From assembly GCA_900548975.1 (NCBI GenBank), contig URMS01000001.1, forward strand, positions 151,537 through 215,536: 64,000 nt of DNA. The letters run 5' to 3'. The position numbers and the translations under genes are program-made. A model generated the notes under the pieces. That model did not search any database and was not told the DNA's origin. It saw only the letters and a list, made by a program, of their open reading frames with translations. Shown in pieces: positions 24,722 to 32,090 of this stretch (its first letter is position 1; each line of letters opens with the position of its first letter). This stretch comes from an uncultured Porphyromonadaceae bacterium. GTDB taxonomy: Bacteria; Bacteroidota; Bacteroidia; Bacteroidales; Muribaculaceae.

Positions 24722-25921
24722 ATGGCAAAAGTAGTTATCATCGGCTGCGGAGGCGTGGGCACTGTTGTGGCCCACAAGTGCGCCCAGCACCCCGAGGTAT
24801 TCACCGACATAGTCATTGCATCGCGTACCCGCTCCAAATGCGACGCCGTGGCCAGGGCTATCGGCAAACCCAACATCAGCACCGACAGCGTCGACGCCGA
24901 CCATGTGGACCAGGTAGTGGCCCTGCTGGAGCGCCACAAGCCCGAACTGGTTATCAACGTCGCTCTTCCCTATCAGGACCTCACCATTATGGAAGCATGC
25001 CTGCAGTGCGGAGTCAACTACCTCGATACAGCCAATTACGAACCCAAGGACGTAGCCCACTTCGAGTATTCGTGGCAGTGGGCCTATCGCGAGCGCTTCG
25101 AGAAAGCCGGCCTCACAGCCATCCTCGGCTGCGGCTTCGACCCGGGCGTAAGCGGTGTCTTCACAGCCTATGCCGCCAAGCACTGGTTCAGCGCCATGGA
25201 GACCCTCGACATCGTCGACTGCAACGCCGGCGACCACGGCAAGGCTTTCGCCACCAACTTCAACCCCGAGATCAACATCCGCGAGATAACACAGAACGGC
25301 CGCTACTGGGAAGAAGGCCGGTGGGTGGTGACCAAGCCCCTCGAATTCCACAAGACACTCAGCTATCCCAATATCGGCCCGCGCGAGAGCTATCTGCTCT
25401 ACCACGAGGAGCTCGAAAGCCTGGTGCAGAACTTCCCCACCATCAAGCGCGCACGCTTCTGGATGACATTCGGCCAGGAATACCTCACACACCTGCGTGT
25501 GATACAGAACATCGGCATGGCCCGCATCGACGAAGTGGACTACAATGGCACCAAGATAGTGCCTCTTCAGTTCCTCAAGGCAGTTCTCCCCAATCCCCAG
25601 GACCTCGGCGAGAACTATCACGGCGAAACATCGATCGGCTGCCGCATATCGGGCAAGAGCAAGGAAGGTAAGCCCATGACCTACTACATCTACAACAACT
25701 GCTCGCACGAGGAGGCCTACAAGGAAACCGGCATGCAGGCCGTGAGCTACACCACCGGCGTACCCGCCATGGTTGGCGCCATGATGTTCCTCACAGGCAA
25801 GTGGAACCTCAAGGGCGTGCGCAACGTCGAGGAATTCGATCCCGATCCCTTCCTGGCCGCTCTCGCCGAGAACGGACTCCCCTGGCACGAAGTCATCGAC
25901 GGAGACCTGGAGTTAAGCTGA
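24722..25921 (+). CDS. Carboxynorspermidine dehydrogenase (saccharopine dehydrogenase-like)
   Basis: The 399-residue enzyme has an N-terminal Rossmann fold (VVIIGCGGVGTVVAHKC) and the saccharopine-dehydrogenase-like body (NVALPYQDLTIMEACLQCGV, LGCGFDPGVSGVFTAYA). Its length and closing part (HEEAYKETGMQAVSYTTGVP) match carboxyspermidine/carboxynorspermidine dehydrogenases. These reductively condense aspartate semialdehyde with a diamine in the polyamine pathway common in gut Bacteroidales; the usual partner, carboxynorspermidine decarboxylase, is not in this window. It is cytoplasmic. A lysine-pathway role is a less likely alternative. Confidence 0.88.
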   Translation: MAKVVIIGCGGVGTVVAHKCAQHPEVFTDIVIASRTRSKCDAVARAIGKPNISTDSVDADHVDQVVALLERHKPELVINVALPYQDLTIMEACLQCGVNYLDTANYEPKDVAHFEYSWQWAYRERFEKAGLTAILGCGFDPGVSGVFTAYAAKHWFSAMETLDIVDCNAGDHGKAFATNFNPEINIREITQNGRYWEEGRWVVTKPLEFHKTLSYPNIGPRESYLLYHEELESLVQNFPTIKRARFWMTFGQEYLTHLRVIQNIGMARIDEVDYNGTKIVPLQFLKAVLPNPQDLGENYHGETSIGCRISGKSKEGKPMTYYIYNNCSHEEAYKETGMQAVSYTTGVPAMVGAMMFLTGKWNLKGVRNVEEFDPDPFLAALAENGLPWHEVIDGDLELS

Positions 25922-25942
25922 CAGGCTGATAGGCTGACGGGC
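25915..25942. repeat. GGCTGACA short-unit repeat
   Basis: Three and a half units of the type GCTGACAG, GCTGATAG, GCTGACGG overlap the stop codon of the preceding gene. Its complement (CAGCCTGT units) recurs at 55948-55984. Confidence 0.7.
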
Positions 25943-25966
25943 TTTTGTTAATTCAGATATTTTGAA

Positions 25967-26722
25967 ATGCTGTCTGCGACTATCATCACATACAACGAAG
26001 AGCGCAACATCGAGCGTTGTCTTAATTCGCTCATCGGCGTGGTCGATGAGATAGTGGTTGTCGACTCGCACTCCACCGACGCCACCGTCGACATCTGCCG
26101 GCGCTATGGCTGCAAGGTGACCGAGCGCGAGTTCACCGGCTACGGCTCGCAGCGCCAGTATGCCGCCGGCCTGGCAAGCGCGCCCTATGTGCTGTCGATA
26201 GATGCCGACGAAGTACTCTCCGACGAGCTCCGGCAAAGCATCATCACTCTCAAGACCGAAGGTTTCCGGCACCGCATGTACTGCTTCCGGGTAGTCAGCT
26301 ACGTCTGCGGACAGCCCGTGGCGCACAGCGGTATGCATCCGGCCATCGAAACGCGTCTGTTCGACAAGCGATATGCCTCGTGGGACCTGCTCGACGTCGG
26401 CGAACGCCTCACATATGCCGGAAGCATCAATCCGCAGCTGCTGGGGGGCGACATGCTCCATTTCCGCTGCTCCGACATAGGCGAGCTCCGGTTCAAGGAG
26501 CTGCGCCATGCCGAGCTGCGGGGACGCCTCATGGCAGCTGCCGGCATCAGTGCGCCGGCACCGTTCCGCTGGTTGCGGGCGGCATGCGCTTTCGTCCGAT
26601 GCCATCTGCACGACGGCGCCATACTCGACGGCGCCACCGGACACGACATCGCCAAAACGCGCTTCAAGGCCACCCTGCACGCCTATCGCACCTCACGCAA
26701 AATCATCAAGGGAGGAAAATAG
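25967..26722 (+). CDS. Family 2 glycosyltransferase (WaaE/KdtX-like)
   Basis: The 251-residue protein has the GT2 pattern: SATIITYNEERNIERCLNSL, VVDSHSTDATVDICRRYG, and the metal-binding DxD-like SIDADEVLSDEL. The middle HPAIETRLFDKRYASWDL resembles lipopolysaccharide-core beta-glucosyltransferases of the WaaE type. It probably works at the cytoplasmic face of the inner membrane in LPS core or lipooligosaccharide assembly. It opens a four-gene surface-sugar cluster interrupted by a 228-bp repeat array. Donor and acceptor sugars are not predictable. Confidence 0.87.
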   Translation: MLSATIITYNEERNIERCLNSLIGVVDEIVVVDSHSTDATVDICRRYGCKVTEREFTGYGSQRQYAAGLASAPYVLSIDADEVLSDELRQSIITLKTEGFRHRMYCFRVVSYVCGQPVAHSGMHPAIETRLFDKRYASWDLLDVGERLTYAGSINPQLLGGDMLHFRCSDIGELRFKELRHAELRGRLMAAAGISAPAPFRWLRAACAFVRCHLHDGAILDGATGHDIAKTRFKATLHAYRTSRKIIKGGK

Positions 26723-26950
26723 AAGATTAGGAAATTATGAGGTTAGGAGGGTAGGAAATTAAGAAGAGATGATATTAAGAGAGGAGGAAATCAGGAGATT
26801 TTTCTTCTATTTCCGCTCCTACCCTCACAACCTCCTTCCACCCCCGACTTCCTAAATTCTTAGATTCCTAACATCCTAATTTCTAACCTTCTAACCTCCT
26901 CTCCTCCTAACTTCCTCTCCTCCTAACTTCCTAACTTCCTAATCTCCTAA
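26722..26950. repeat. TTAGGAG-type short-unit array before the GT4 gene
   Basis: The first part (26722-26800) is made of units such as ATTAGGAA, GTTAGGAG and GGTAGGAAA. The second (26810-26950) is made of the complements TCCTAACT, TCCTAATC and TCTCCTCC. The array ends directly at the ATG of the next gene, so it is also that gene's leader. No gene is seen. Confidence 0.85.
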
Positions 26951-28036
26951 ATGAACATCGTCCATCTGGTATCCAACAAAGCCTGGGGAGGCGGCGAGCG
27001 CTACGTGCTCGACCTTTGCCGGCGCAGCGCGGCCGCAGGCCACAGCGTGGCCGTGGTGACGCGCCGCAGCGAGGCCGTCGACAAGCCGTTTACCGCCGCC
27101 GGTTTCACCCCGGGGCATCTGCCCCTGCGCGGAGCCGTCGACTTTTTCAGTCCGATGGCCCTGGCCCGCGTGCTCAACCGAATGGACGCCCCAATCGTAC
27201 TTCACGCCCACAACTTCAAGGACGCATATACGGCTGTCCGCGCCCGCAGGCTCATGCGCGAGCCCGGCAAAGTGCGTGTGGTTGTGACGCGCCATCTGGT
27301 CAAGGAAGCGAAGAAAAGCGCCATGGAGCGCGACCTCTACCGCCATATCGACGACATCATCTTCGTATCGGAGGCCGCCCGAAAGGCATTTCTCGACGGA
27401 CATCCCGGCTGCGACCAACGTAAGCTCCATGTGGTGCACAACTCCATCATGCCGCCCGAGCCGGCACCCGAAGAGAACTCCGGCAACGCCGTGCGCCTGC
27501 TCTACGTAGGGCGCATCGCTCCCGAAAAAGGCATCGACGTACTCATCGAAGCCATGGCCCGGCTCACCGATCTGGACATAAGGCTGACCATCGACGGTGT
27601 CGGCAATGCCAAGACAGTGATGCCCCTGATGGCCCGCTGCCGCAGCCTCGATATCGCCGACCGCGTGATGTGGCCGGGACACAGCGACAACATATACGCC
27701 GACATAGCACGTGCCGATATCGGCGTACTGCCGTCGGTGCAGCCCGAATCGTTCGGCCTCACCGTGCTCGAGTTCATGAGTCAGGGAGTACCCGTAGTGG
27801 CCTCGAATGCCGGCGGACCGGCCGAAATCATCACCGACGGCACCGACGGCCTCCTTGTGCGCCCCGGCGATGCCGACTCGCTGGCCGCCGCAGTGAGGCT
27901 CCTTGCCGCCGACCCGACACGGCGACGCAGCATGGGCGAGGCAGCACGCCATACATTCGTGGAGCGGTTCGGCTACGACCGCTTCTACAGCGACATTGAA
28001 GCCATATATGAAGGCACTTATCGACATAAACAATAG
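26951..28036 (+). CDS. Family 4 glycosyltransferase
   Basis: The 361-residue GT-B enzyme opens with IVHLVSNKAWGGGERYVLDL, a GT4 N-terminal pattern, and in the C-terminal half has LLYVGRIAPEKGIDVLIEAM and the retaining-enzyme motif QPESFGLTVLEFMSQGVPVV with its spaced glutamates. It likely adds a sugar in LPS/LOS core synthesis with the neighbouring GT2 enzymes. Its end overlaps the start of the sugar kinase gene by 29 bp. Confidence 0.9.
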   Translation: MNIVHLVSNKAWGGGERYVLDLCRRSAAAGHSVAVVTRRSEAVDKPFTAAGFTPGHLPLRGAVDFFSPMALARVLNRMDAPIVLHAHNFKDAYTAVRARRLMREPGKVRVVVTRHLVKEAKKSAMERDLYRHIDDIIFVSEAARKAFLDGHPGCDQRKLHVVHNSIMPPEPAPEENSGNAVRLLYVGRIAPEKGIDVLIEAMARLTDLDIRLTIDGVGNAKTVMPLMARCRSLDIADRVMWPGHSDNIYADIARADIGVLPSVQPESFGLTVLEFMSQGVPVVASNAGGPAEIITDGTDGLLVRPGDADSLAAAVRLLAADPTRRRSMGEAARHTFVERFGYDRFYSDIEAIYEGTYRHKQ

Positions 28037-28757
28037 TATACCCGGCGCCGATGCCATAGCCGCCGGCCTGCGCGACCACGGCCCGGACCCCGACAACCGG
28101 GTGATATACCGCGGCCGCAACACTGTCGCCGTCACCGCCGGCGACAAGCCTCTTTGCGTGAAATCGTTTGGCGTTCCGGGCTTCATCAAAGGCCTCATCT
28201 ACGGCCTGCTGCGCACGCCCAAAGCAAAACGCGCCTACGACAACGCCGTGCGCCTGCGCAGTCTCGGCTTCGACACACCCGAGCCGGTAGCGGCCGTATG
28301 CATGATTTCGGGCGGCCGTTTAGGCGCCTCCTACTACGTATGCCGCTATCTCGAAGGCTGGAGCGACCTCCGCGGCGCCGAAAACCGGCCCGACTTCGAG
28401 GCACTGGCACACCATCTGGCTCTGCTGATGAACCGTCTGCACACCGCAGGCGTTCTGATGAAAGATTTCACTCAGGGCAACGTGCTCTTCCGCCCCGACG
28501 GCAATGGCGGCTACAGCTTCGCTCTCATCGACATAAACCGCATGGAGTTCGACGTCCACGACCGCCGGCGCCTCATGGCCAACTTCGGCGCCGTCCTCGA
28601 CACCGCCGAGGGACTTGCCGTGCTCGCCCGCGAATACGCCGCCCTTTGCCCCGACCCGGCAACCGTGGAGCGCGAAGCCAACGAAATATACCGCCGCCGC
28701 CAGGCGCGTCTGTGGCGTAAACGCCATATCAAGGAATTCCTAAGAGGCAAAAAATGA
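28008..28757 (+). CDS. LPS/Kdo kinase-like protein (InaA/WaaP type)
   Basis: The 249-residue protein starts best at the ATG at 28008 (MKALIDINNSIPGADAIAAG), overlapping the GT4 gene by 29 bp. It has the small-kinase layout: a lysine block (DKPLCVKSFGVPGFIKG), the catalytic-loop-like LMKDFTQGNVLFR and the metal block ALIDINRMEFD. These match LPS-core or Kdo kinases (KdkA/WaaP/InaA group) that phosphorylate core sugars inside the cell. The usual histidine of the catalytic loop is replaced here (KDFTQGN). Its position between glycosyltransferases supports an LPS-core role. Confidence 0.83.
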   Translation: MKALIDINNSIPGADAIAAGLRDHGPDPDNRVIYRGRNTVAVTAGDKPLCVKSFGVPGFIKGLIYGLLRTPKAKRAYDNAVRLRSLGFDTPEPVAAVCMISGGRLGASYYVCRYLEGWSDLRGAENRPDFEALAHHLALLMNRLHTAGVLMKDFTQGNVLFRPDGNGGYSFALIDINRMEFDVHDRRRLMANFGAVLDTAEGLAVLAREYAALCPDPATVEREANEIYRRRQARLWRKRHIKEFLRGKK

Positions 28758-29578
28758 ACGAACGACCCAAAATATCGGCTGTCGTGCAGACCTACAACGC
28801 CGAGAAGCACCTCGACCGCTGTCTGGCGGCCCTCGAGCCTTTCGACGAAATCCTTGTCGTGGACATGGAGAGCACCGACGCCACCGTCGACATCGCCAGA
28901 GCCCACGGCGCAAGGGTGATAGTGAAAGAGCGCGGCGAGCACCGCCTCGTCGAGGCCTACCGCGACTTCGCCATCAAGGCCGCCGCCAACGACTGGGTGC
29001 TCGTGGTCGACGCCGACGAAATAGTGCCGCCTGCTCTTGCCGACTATCTCTACGCCGAAATAGCACGCGACCCGTCGCCCCGCGCCATAATGATACCCAT
29101 CCGCAACTACTTCATGGGACGGTGGATGCGCGCCTACTATCCCGACTATATCCTGCGATTCTTCAACCGCGACGGCGCCGACTGGCCCTACGAGATACAC
29201 TCGCGCCCCAGCCACCGCGGGCCCAAGGTGTATATCCCGGCACGGCGCACCGACCTGGCATTCATACATCTGGCCAACGAGACAGTCGGGCAGACCTTCA
29301 CCAAAATGAACAGCTACACCGACCGCGAAAAAAGCCGTCGGCGCCAGAAATACAAGCCCCTCAAACTCTTCTACGAACCCGCATTCCGCTTCTTCAAAAG
29401 CTATGTGCTCAAAGGCGGAATACGCGACGGCCTCCCCGGCTTCATCCATGCCGTCCACGACGCCATCTACCGCTTCTCCACCCTGGCAAAAATCGAAGAA
29501 GAACGCCAGGCCGCCCTCCCCGACAAAGACATCGATAAGGACTGCGCGTCGGTGGTGGGTGAAAAAAGTAATAAGTGA
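28754..29578 (+). CDS. Family 2 glycosyltransferase (second WaaE-like)
   Basis: The 274-residue protein shares the GT2 design of the gene at 25967: SAVVQTYNAEKHLDRCLAAL, VVDMESTDATVDIARAHG, LVVDADEIVPPALADYL. A long basic C-terminal region follows (KSRRRQKYKPLKLFYEPAFR), which may hold the protein at the membrane. It begins in the stop of the kinase gene (ATGA overlap), so both are cotranslated. It is probably another LPS-core sugar transferase. Confidence 0.88.
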   Translation: MNERPKISAVVQTYNAEKHLDRCLAALEPFDEILVVDMESTDATVDIARAHGARVIVKERGEHRLVEAYRDFAIKAAANDWVLVVDADEIVPPALADYLYAEIARDPSPRAIMIPIRNYFMGRWMRAYYPDYILRFFNRDGADWPYEIHSRPSHRGPKVYIPARRTDLAFIHLANETVGQTFTKMNSYTDREKSRRRQKYKPLKLFYEPAFRFFKSYVLKGGIRDGLPGFIHAVHDAIYRFSTLAKIEEERQAALPDKDIDKDCASVVGEKSNK

Positions 29579-29599
29579 AAGGAGTTAAGAGAATAGTTT

Positions 29600-29716
29600 C
29601 TATAATTACAAATTACAAGTTAGTAGTTAGGAGTTCCCTCTTCACAACTTGTAACTCCTAACTTCTAATTCCTAACTTCCCAACCTCCTAACCTCCTAAT
29701 CTCCTAATTTCCTATC
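29600..29716. repeat. Short-unit inverted array before the nucleoside kinase gene
   Basis: TTACAAGTT (near 29608-29622) and AACTTGTAA (near 29646-29654), and AGTTAGGAGTT with AACTCCTAACT, form inverted arms. The tail 29655-29715 consists of TCCTAACT, TCCTAACC and TCTCCTAA units and stops at the ATG at 29717. Confidence 0.8.
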
Positions 29717-31378
29717 ATGATACGGATTTTCTGCAAAAATATAGAAAGATATATCGACATCGAAGGAGGGTCGACTCTGCTCGAAGTCGCACACCGCCTC
29801 GAAGGCGAACTCGGATTCAGCCCCATCTGCGCCCGCGTCAACAACAAGACCGAGTCGCTCGCCTACGAAATATACACGCCTAAACTGGTCGAGTTCCAGA
29901 GCCGCACACAAGGCTCGGGACCCCGCGTATACACCCGCTCGCTGTGCATGCTGCTGTTCCGCGCCGTCACCGCCGTTCTGCCCGGTACACGCCTCACCAT
30001 CGAGCACTCCATAGCCCACGGCTACTACTGTCTGCTGCACGGTGCGGGGGCCGTTACCGACGAAATCGTGACCGCACTCAAAGCCGAAATGCGCCGCCTC
30101 GTTGCTCTCGACCTGCCTTTCGAGCGCTTCGACACACTCACCGCCGACGCCGTCGACATATTCAGCCGCGAAGGCCTCGACAGCACCGCACTGCTGCTGC
30201 GCACCGCGCGCCCACTCTACACCACCTACTACACTCTCGACGGCCTTAGCGACAGCTACTATGGCGCTCTGGCACCGTCTACAGGCCATGTGGCCGTCTT
30301 CGATCTCCACCGCTACAAAGAAGGCTTCCTGCTGATGCCCTTCGACCCAGAAAACCCCGACAAAGCCGCACGCCCCATACGCCAGGAAAAGATGTACGGT
30401 GCTTTCACCGACTATCTGCGCTTCAACCGCATCGTGGGCGTGAGCACCGTAGGCGAACTCAACACCTACGTCAACAGCCGCCGTGCCGCCGACCTCATAA
30501 ACGTGTCGGAAGCCCTGCACGAAAAAGCCCTCGCCCACATCAGCGACGACATAACCCGCCGCTACCGCCAGGGAGGCGCCCGCATAGTGCTCATAGCCGG
30601 ACCGTCGTCATCGGGCAAAACCACTACCACCAAGCGCCTGGCCATACAACTGATGACAAATCTGCTCAAGCCGCAGATGATATCGCTCGACAACTACTTC
30701 GTCAACCGCGAGGACACTCCCCGCGACGCCACCGGCGACTACGACTACGAATCGCTCTACGCCCTCGACCTCGAGCAGTTCAACAGCGACTTCAACCGCA
30801 TCCTCACCGGAGAGGAAGTGGAACTGCCCACCTACAACTTCGAACTTGGCCGCCGCCAGTATCTCGGCGACCGCATAAAGCTCGAAGACAACTCGATACT
30901 CCTCATCGAAGGCATACACGGCCTCAACCCCGAACTCACCGCCAATATCCCCGAGGCGATGAAATACCGTGTATACGTGTCGGCTCTGACCACCCTGTCG
31001 CTCGACGAGCACAACTGGGTGCCCACCACCGACAACCGCCTGCTGCGCCGCATTATCCGCGACCACAAATACCGCGGCACATCGGCCGAGCAGACCATAC
31101 GCCGCTGGCCGAGCGTACGCCGCGGCGAAGAAAAGTGGATATTCCCCTATCAGGAAAACGCCGACGCGATGTTCAACTCGTCGCTGCTCTTCGAGCTCGG
31201 CGTTATCAAGGACTACGCCGAGGCCGTGCTCCGCGGCGTGCCCTCCGACGTACCCGAGTACGCCGAAGCCTACCGCCTCCGCAAATTCCTGAGCTATTTC
31301 GTGCCTATCGACCCCGCACTGGTGCCTTCGACAAGCCTTCTGCGCGAATTCCTCGGCGGCAGCTCGTTTAAATACTGA
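29717..31378 (+). CDS. Nucleoside (uridine) kinase with N-terminal TGS/ThrRS-like domains
   Basis: The 553-residue protein starts with a TGS-like domain (MIRIFCKNIERYIDIEGG). A threonyl-tRNA-synthetase second-additional-domain-like region follows (IEHSIAHGYYCLL). Next is a uridine-kinase P-loop domain with IAGPSSSGKTTTTKRLAIQL (P-loop around residue 295) and SLDNYFVNREDTPRDATGDY. This three-part architecture is standard for Bacteroidota/Firmicutes nucleoside kinases with unproven substrate; uridine/cytidine phosphorylation is inferred from the kinase domain. It lies 4 bp before the TPR gene, so both are one transcript. Confidence 0.88.
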   Translation: MIRIFCKNIERYIDIEGGSTLLEVAHRLEGELGFSPICARVNNKTESLAYEIYTPKLVEFQSRTQGSGPRVYTRSLCMLLFRAVTAVLPGTRLTIEHSIAHGYYCLLHGAGAVTDEIVTALKAEMRRLVALDLPFERFDTLTADAVDIFSREGLDSTALLLRTARPLYTTYYTLDGLSDSYYGALAPSTGHVAVFDLHRYKEGFLLMPFDPENPDKAARPIRQEKMYGAFTDYLRFNRIVGVSTVGELNTYVNSRRAADLINVSEALHEKALAHISDDITRRYRQGGARIVLIAGPSSSGKTTTTKRLAIQLMTNLLKPQMISLDNYFVNREDTPRDATGDYDYESLYALDLEQFNSDFNRILTGEEVELPTYNFELGRRQYLGDRIKLEDNSILLIEGIHGLNPELTANIPEAMKYRVYVSALTTLSLDEHNWVPTTDNRLLRRIIRDHKYRGTSAEQTIRRWPSVRRGEEKWIFPYQENADAMFNSSLLFELGVIKDYAEAVLRGVPSDVPEYAEAYRLRKFLSYFVPIDPALVPSTSLLREFLGGSSFKY

Positions 31379-31382
31379 CCCA

Positions 31383-32090
31383 ATGAGACCTCTCCTTTTC
31401 ACACTGCTGCTGTGCGCCGCGGGAGCCGCGGCCGCGCACACCGCCGACAAAGCCCTTGCCGACAAGGCCGACCGCGCTTTCGTCAACAGCGAATGGGCCG
31501 GCGCATCGGCCCTCTACATGCTTCTGTCCGATAAAATTCCCGACGCCGCCCTGCCCTACGCCCGCATTATCGTGGCGCAGGAGATGTGCGCCGACACAGC
31601 CGGCAGCATCGCCACCATGGAACGCGCGCTGGCCAACACCGTACCCGTCGACTCGGTGCTCGAGCCGGCGCGGGAGGCGGCATTCTCGCTGAGCCGGCCC
31701 GACCTGTATGAGAATCTGCTGCTGCGGCTGCAGCGCTCGCTGCCATATCTGCACCGCGTGATCGACATACGCCTGCTGCGCTACTACACCCTGCGGCGCG
31801 ATCCGGCGAAAATGGCCGATTACAGCCGACGTATGCTCGCCGGAAATCCCGCCGACACCGACGCCATAGCCACCATAGCCGATGCGGCCGTGATGGAAGG
31901 CGACACCGATGCCGCCATTGCCGCATGGGAGCGCATACTCGCCATCGACCCGGCTAACTACAATGCTCTGGCGGCGCTCGCCAACACACTGGCGTCCACC
32001 GACCCCGTGCGCGCGGCCGCTTATGCGGAGAGGGCGCTGGCCATACGGCCCAACAACGCCCTCTCCTTCTTACTGCGCAGTCTGAAGTGA
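31383..32090 (+). CDS. Secreted tetratricopeptide-repeat protein
   Basis: The 235-residue protein has a signal peptide (MRPLLFTLLLCAAGAAAAHT) and alanine-rich helical repeats typical of TPR: ALYMLLSDKIPDAALPYARI, DAAIAAWERILAIDPANYNALAALANTLA, and AAAYAERALAIRPNN at the end. TPR proteins scaffold protein-protein contacts; the partner is unknown. Its 3' end overlaps the 3' end of the convergent glycosidase gene by 21 bp. Confidence 0.8.
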   Translation: MRPLLFTLLLCAAGAAAAHTADKALADKADRAFVNSEWAGASALYMLLSDKIPDAALPYARIIVAQEMCADTAGSIATMERALANTVPVDSVLEPAREAAFSLSRPDLYENLLLRLQRSLPYLHRVIDIRLLRYYTLRRDPAKMADYSRRMLAGNPADTDAIATIADAAVMEGDTDAAIAAWERILAIDPANYNALAALANTLASTDPVRAAAYAERALAIRPNNALSFLLRSLK

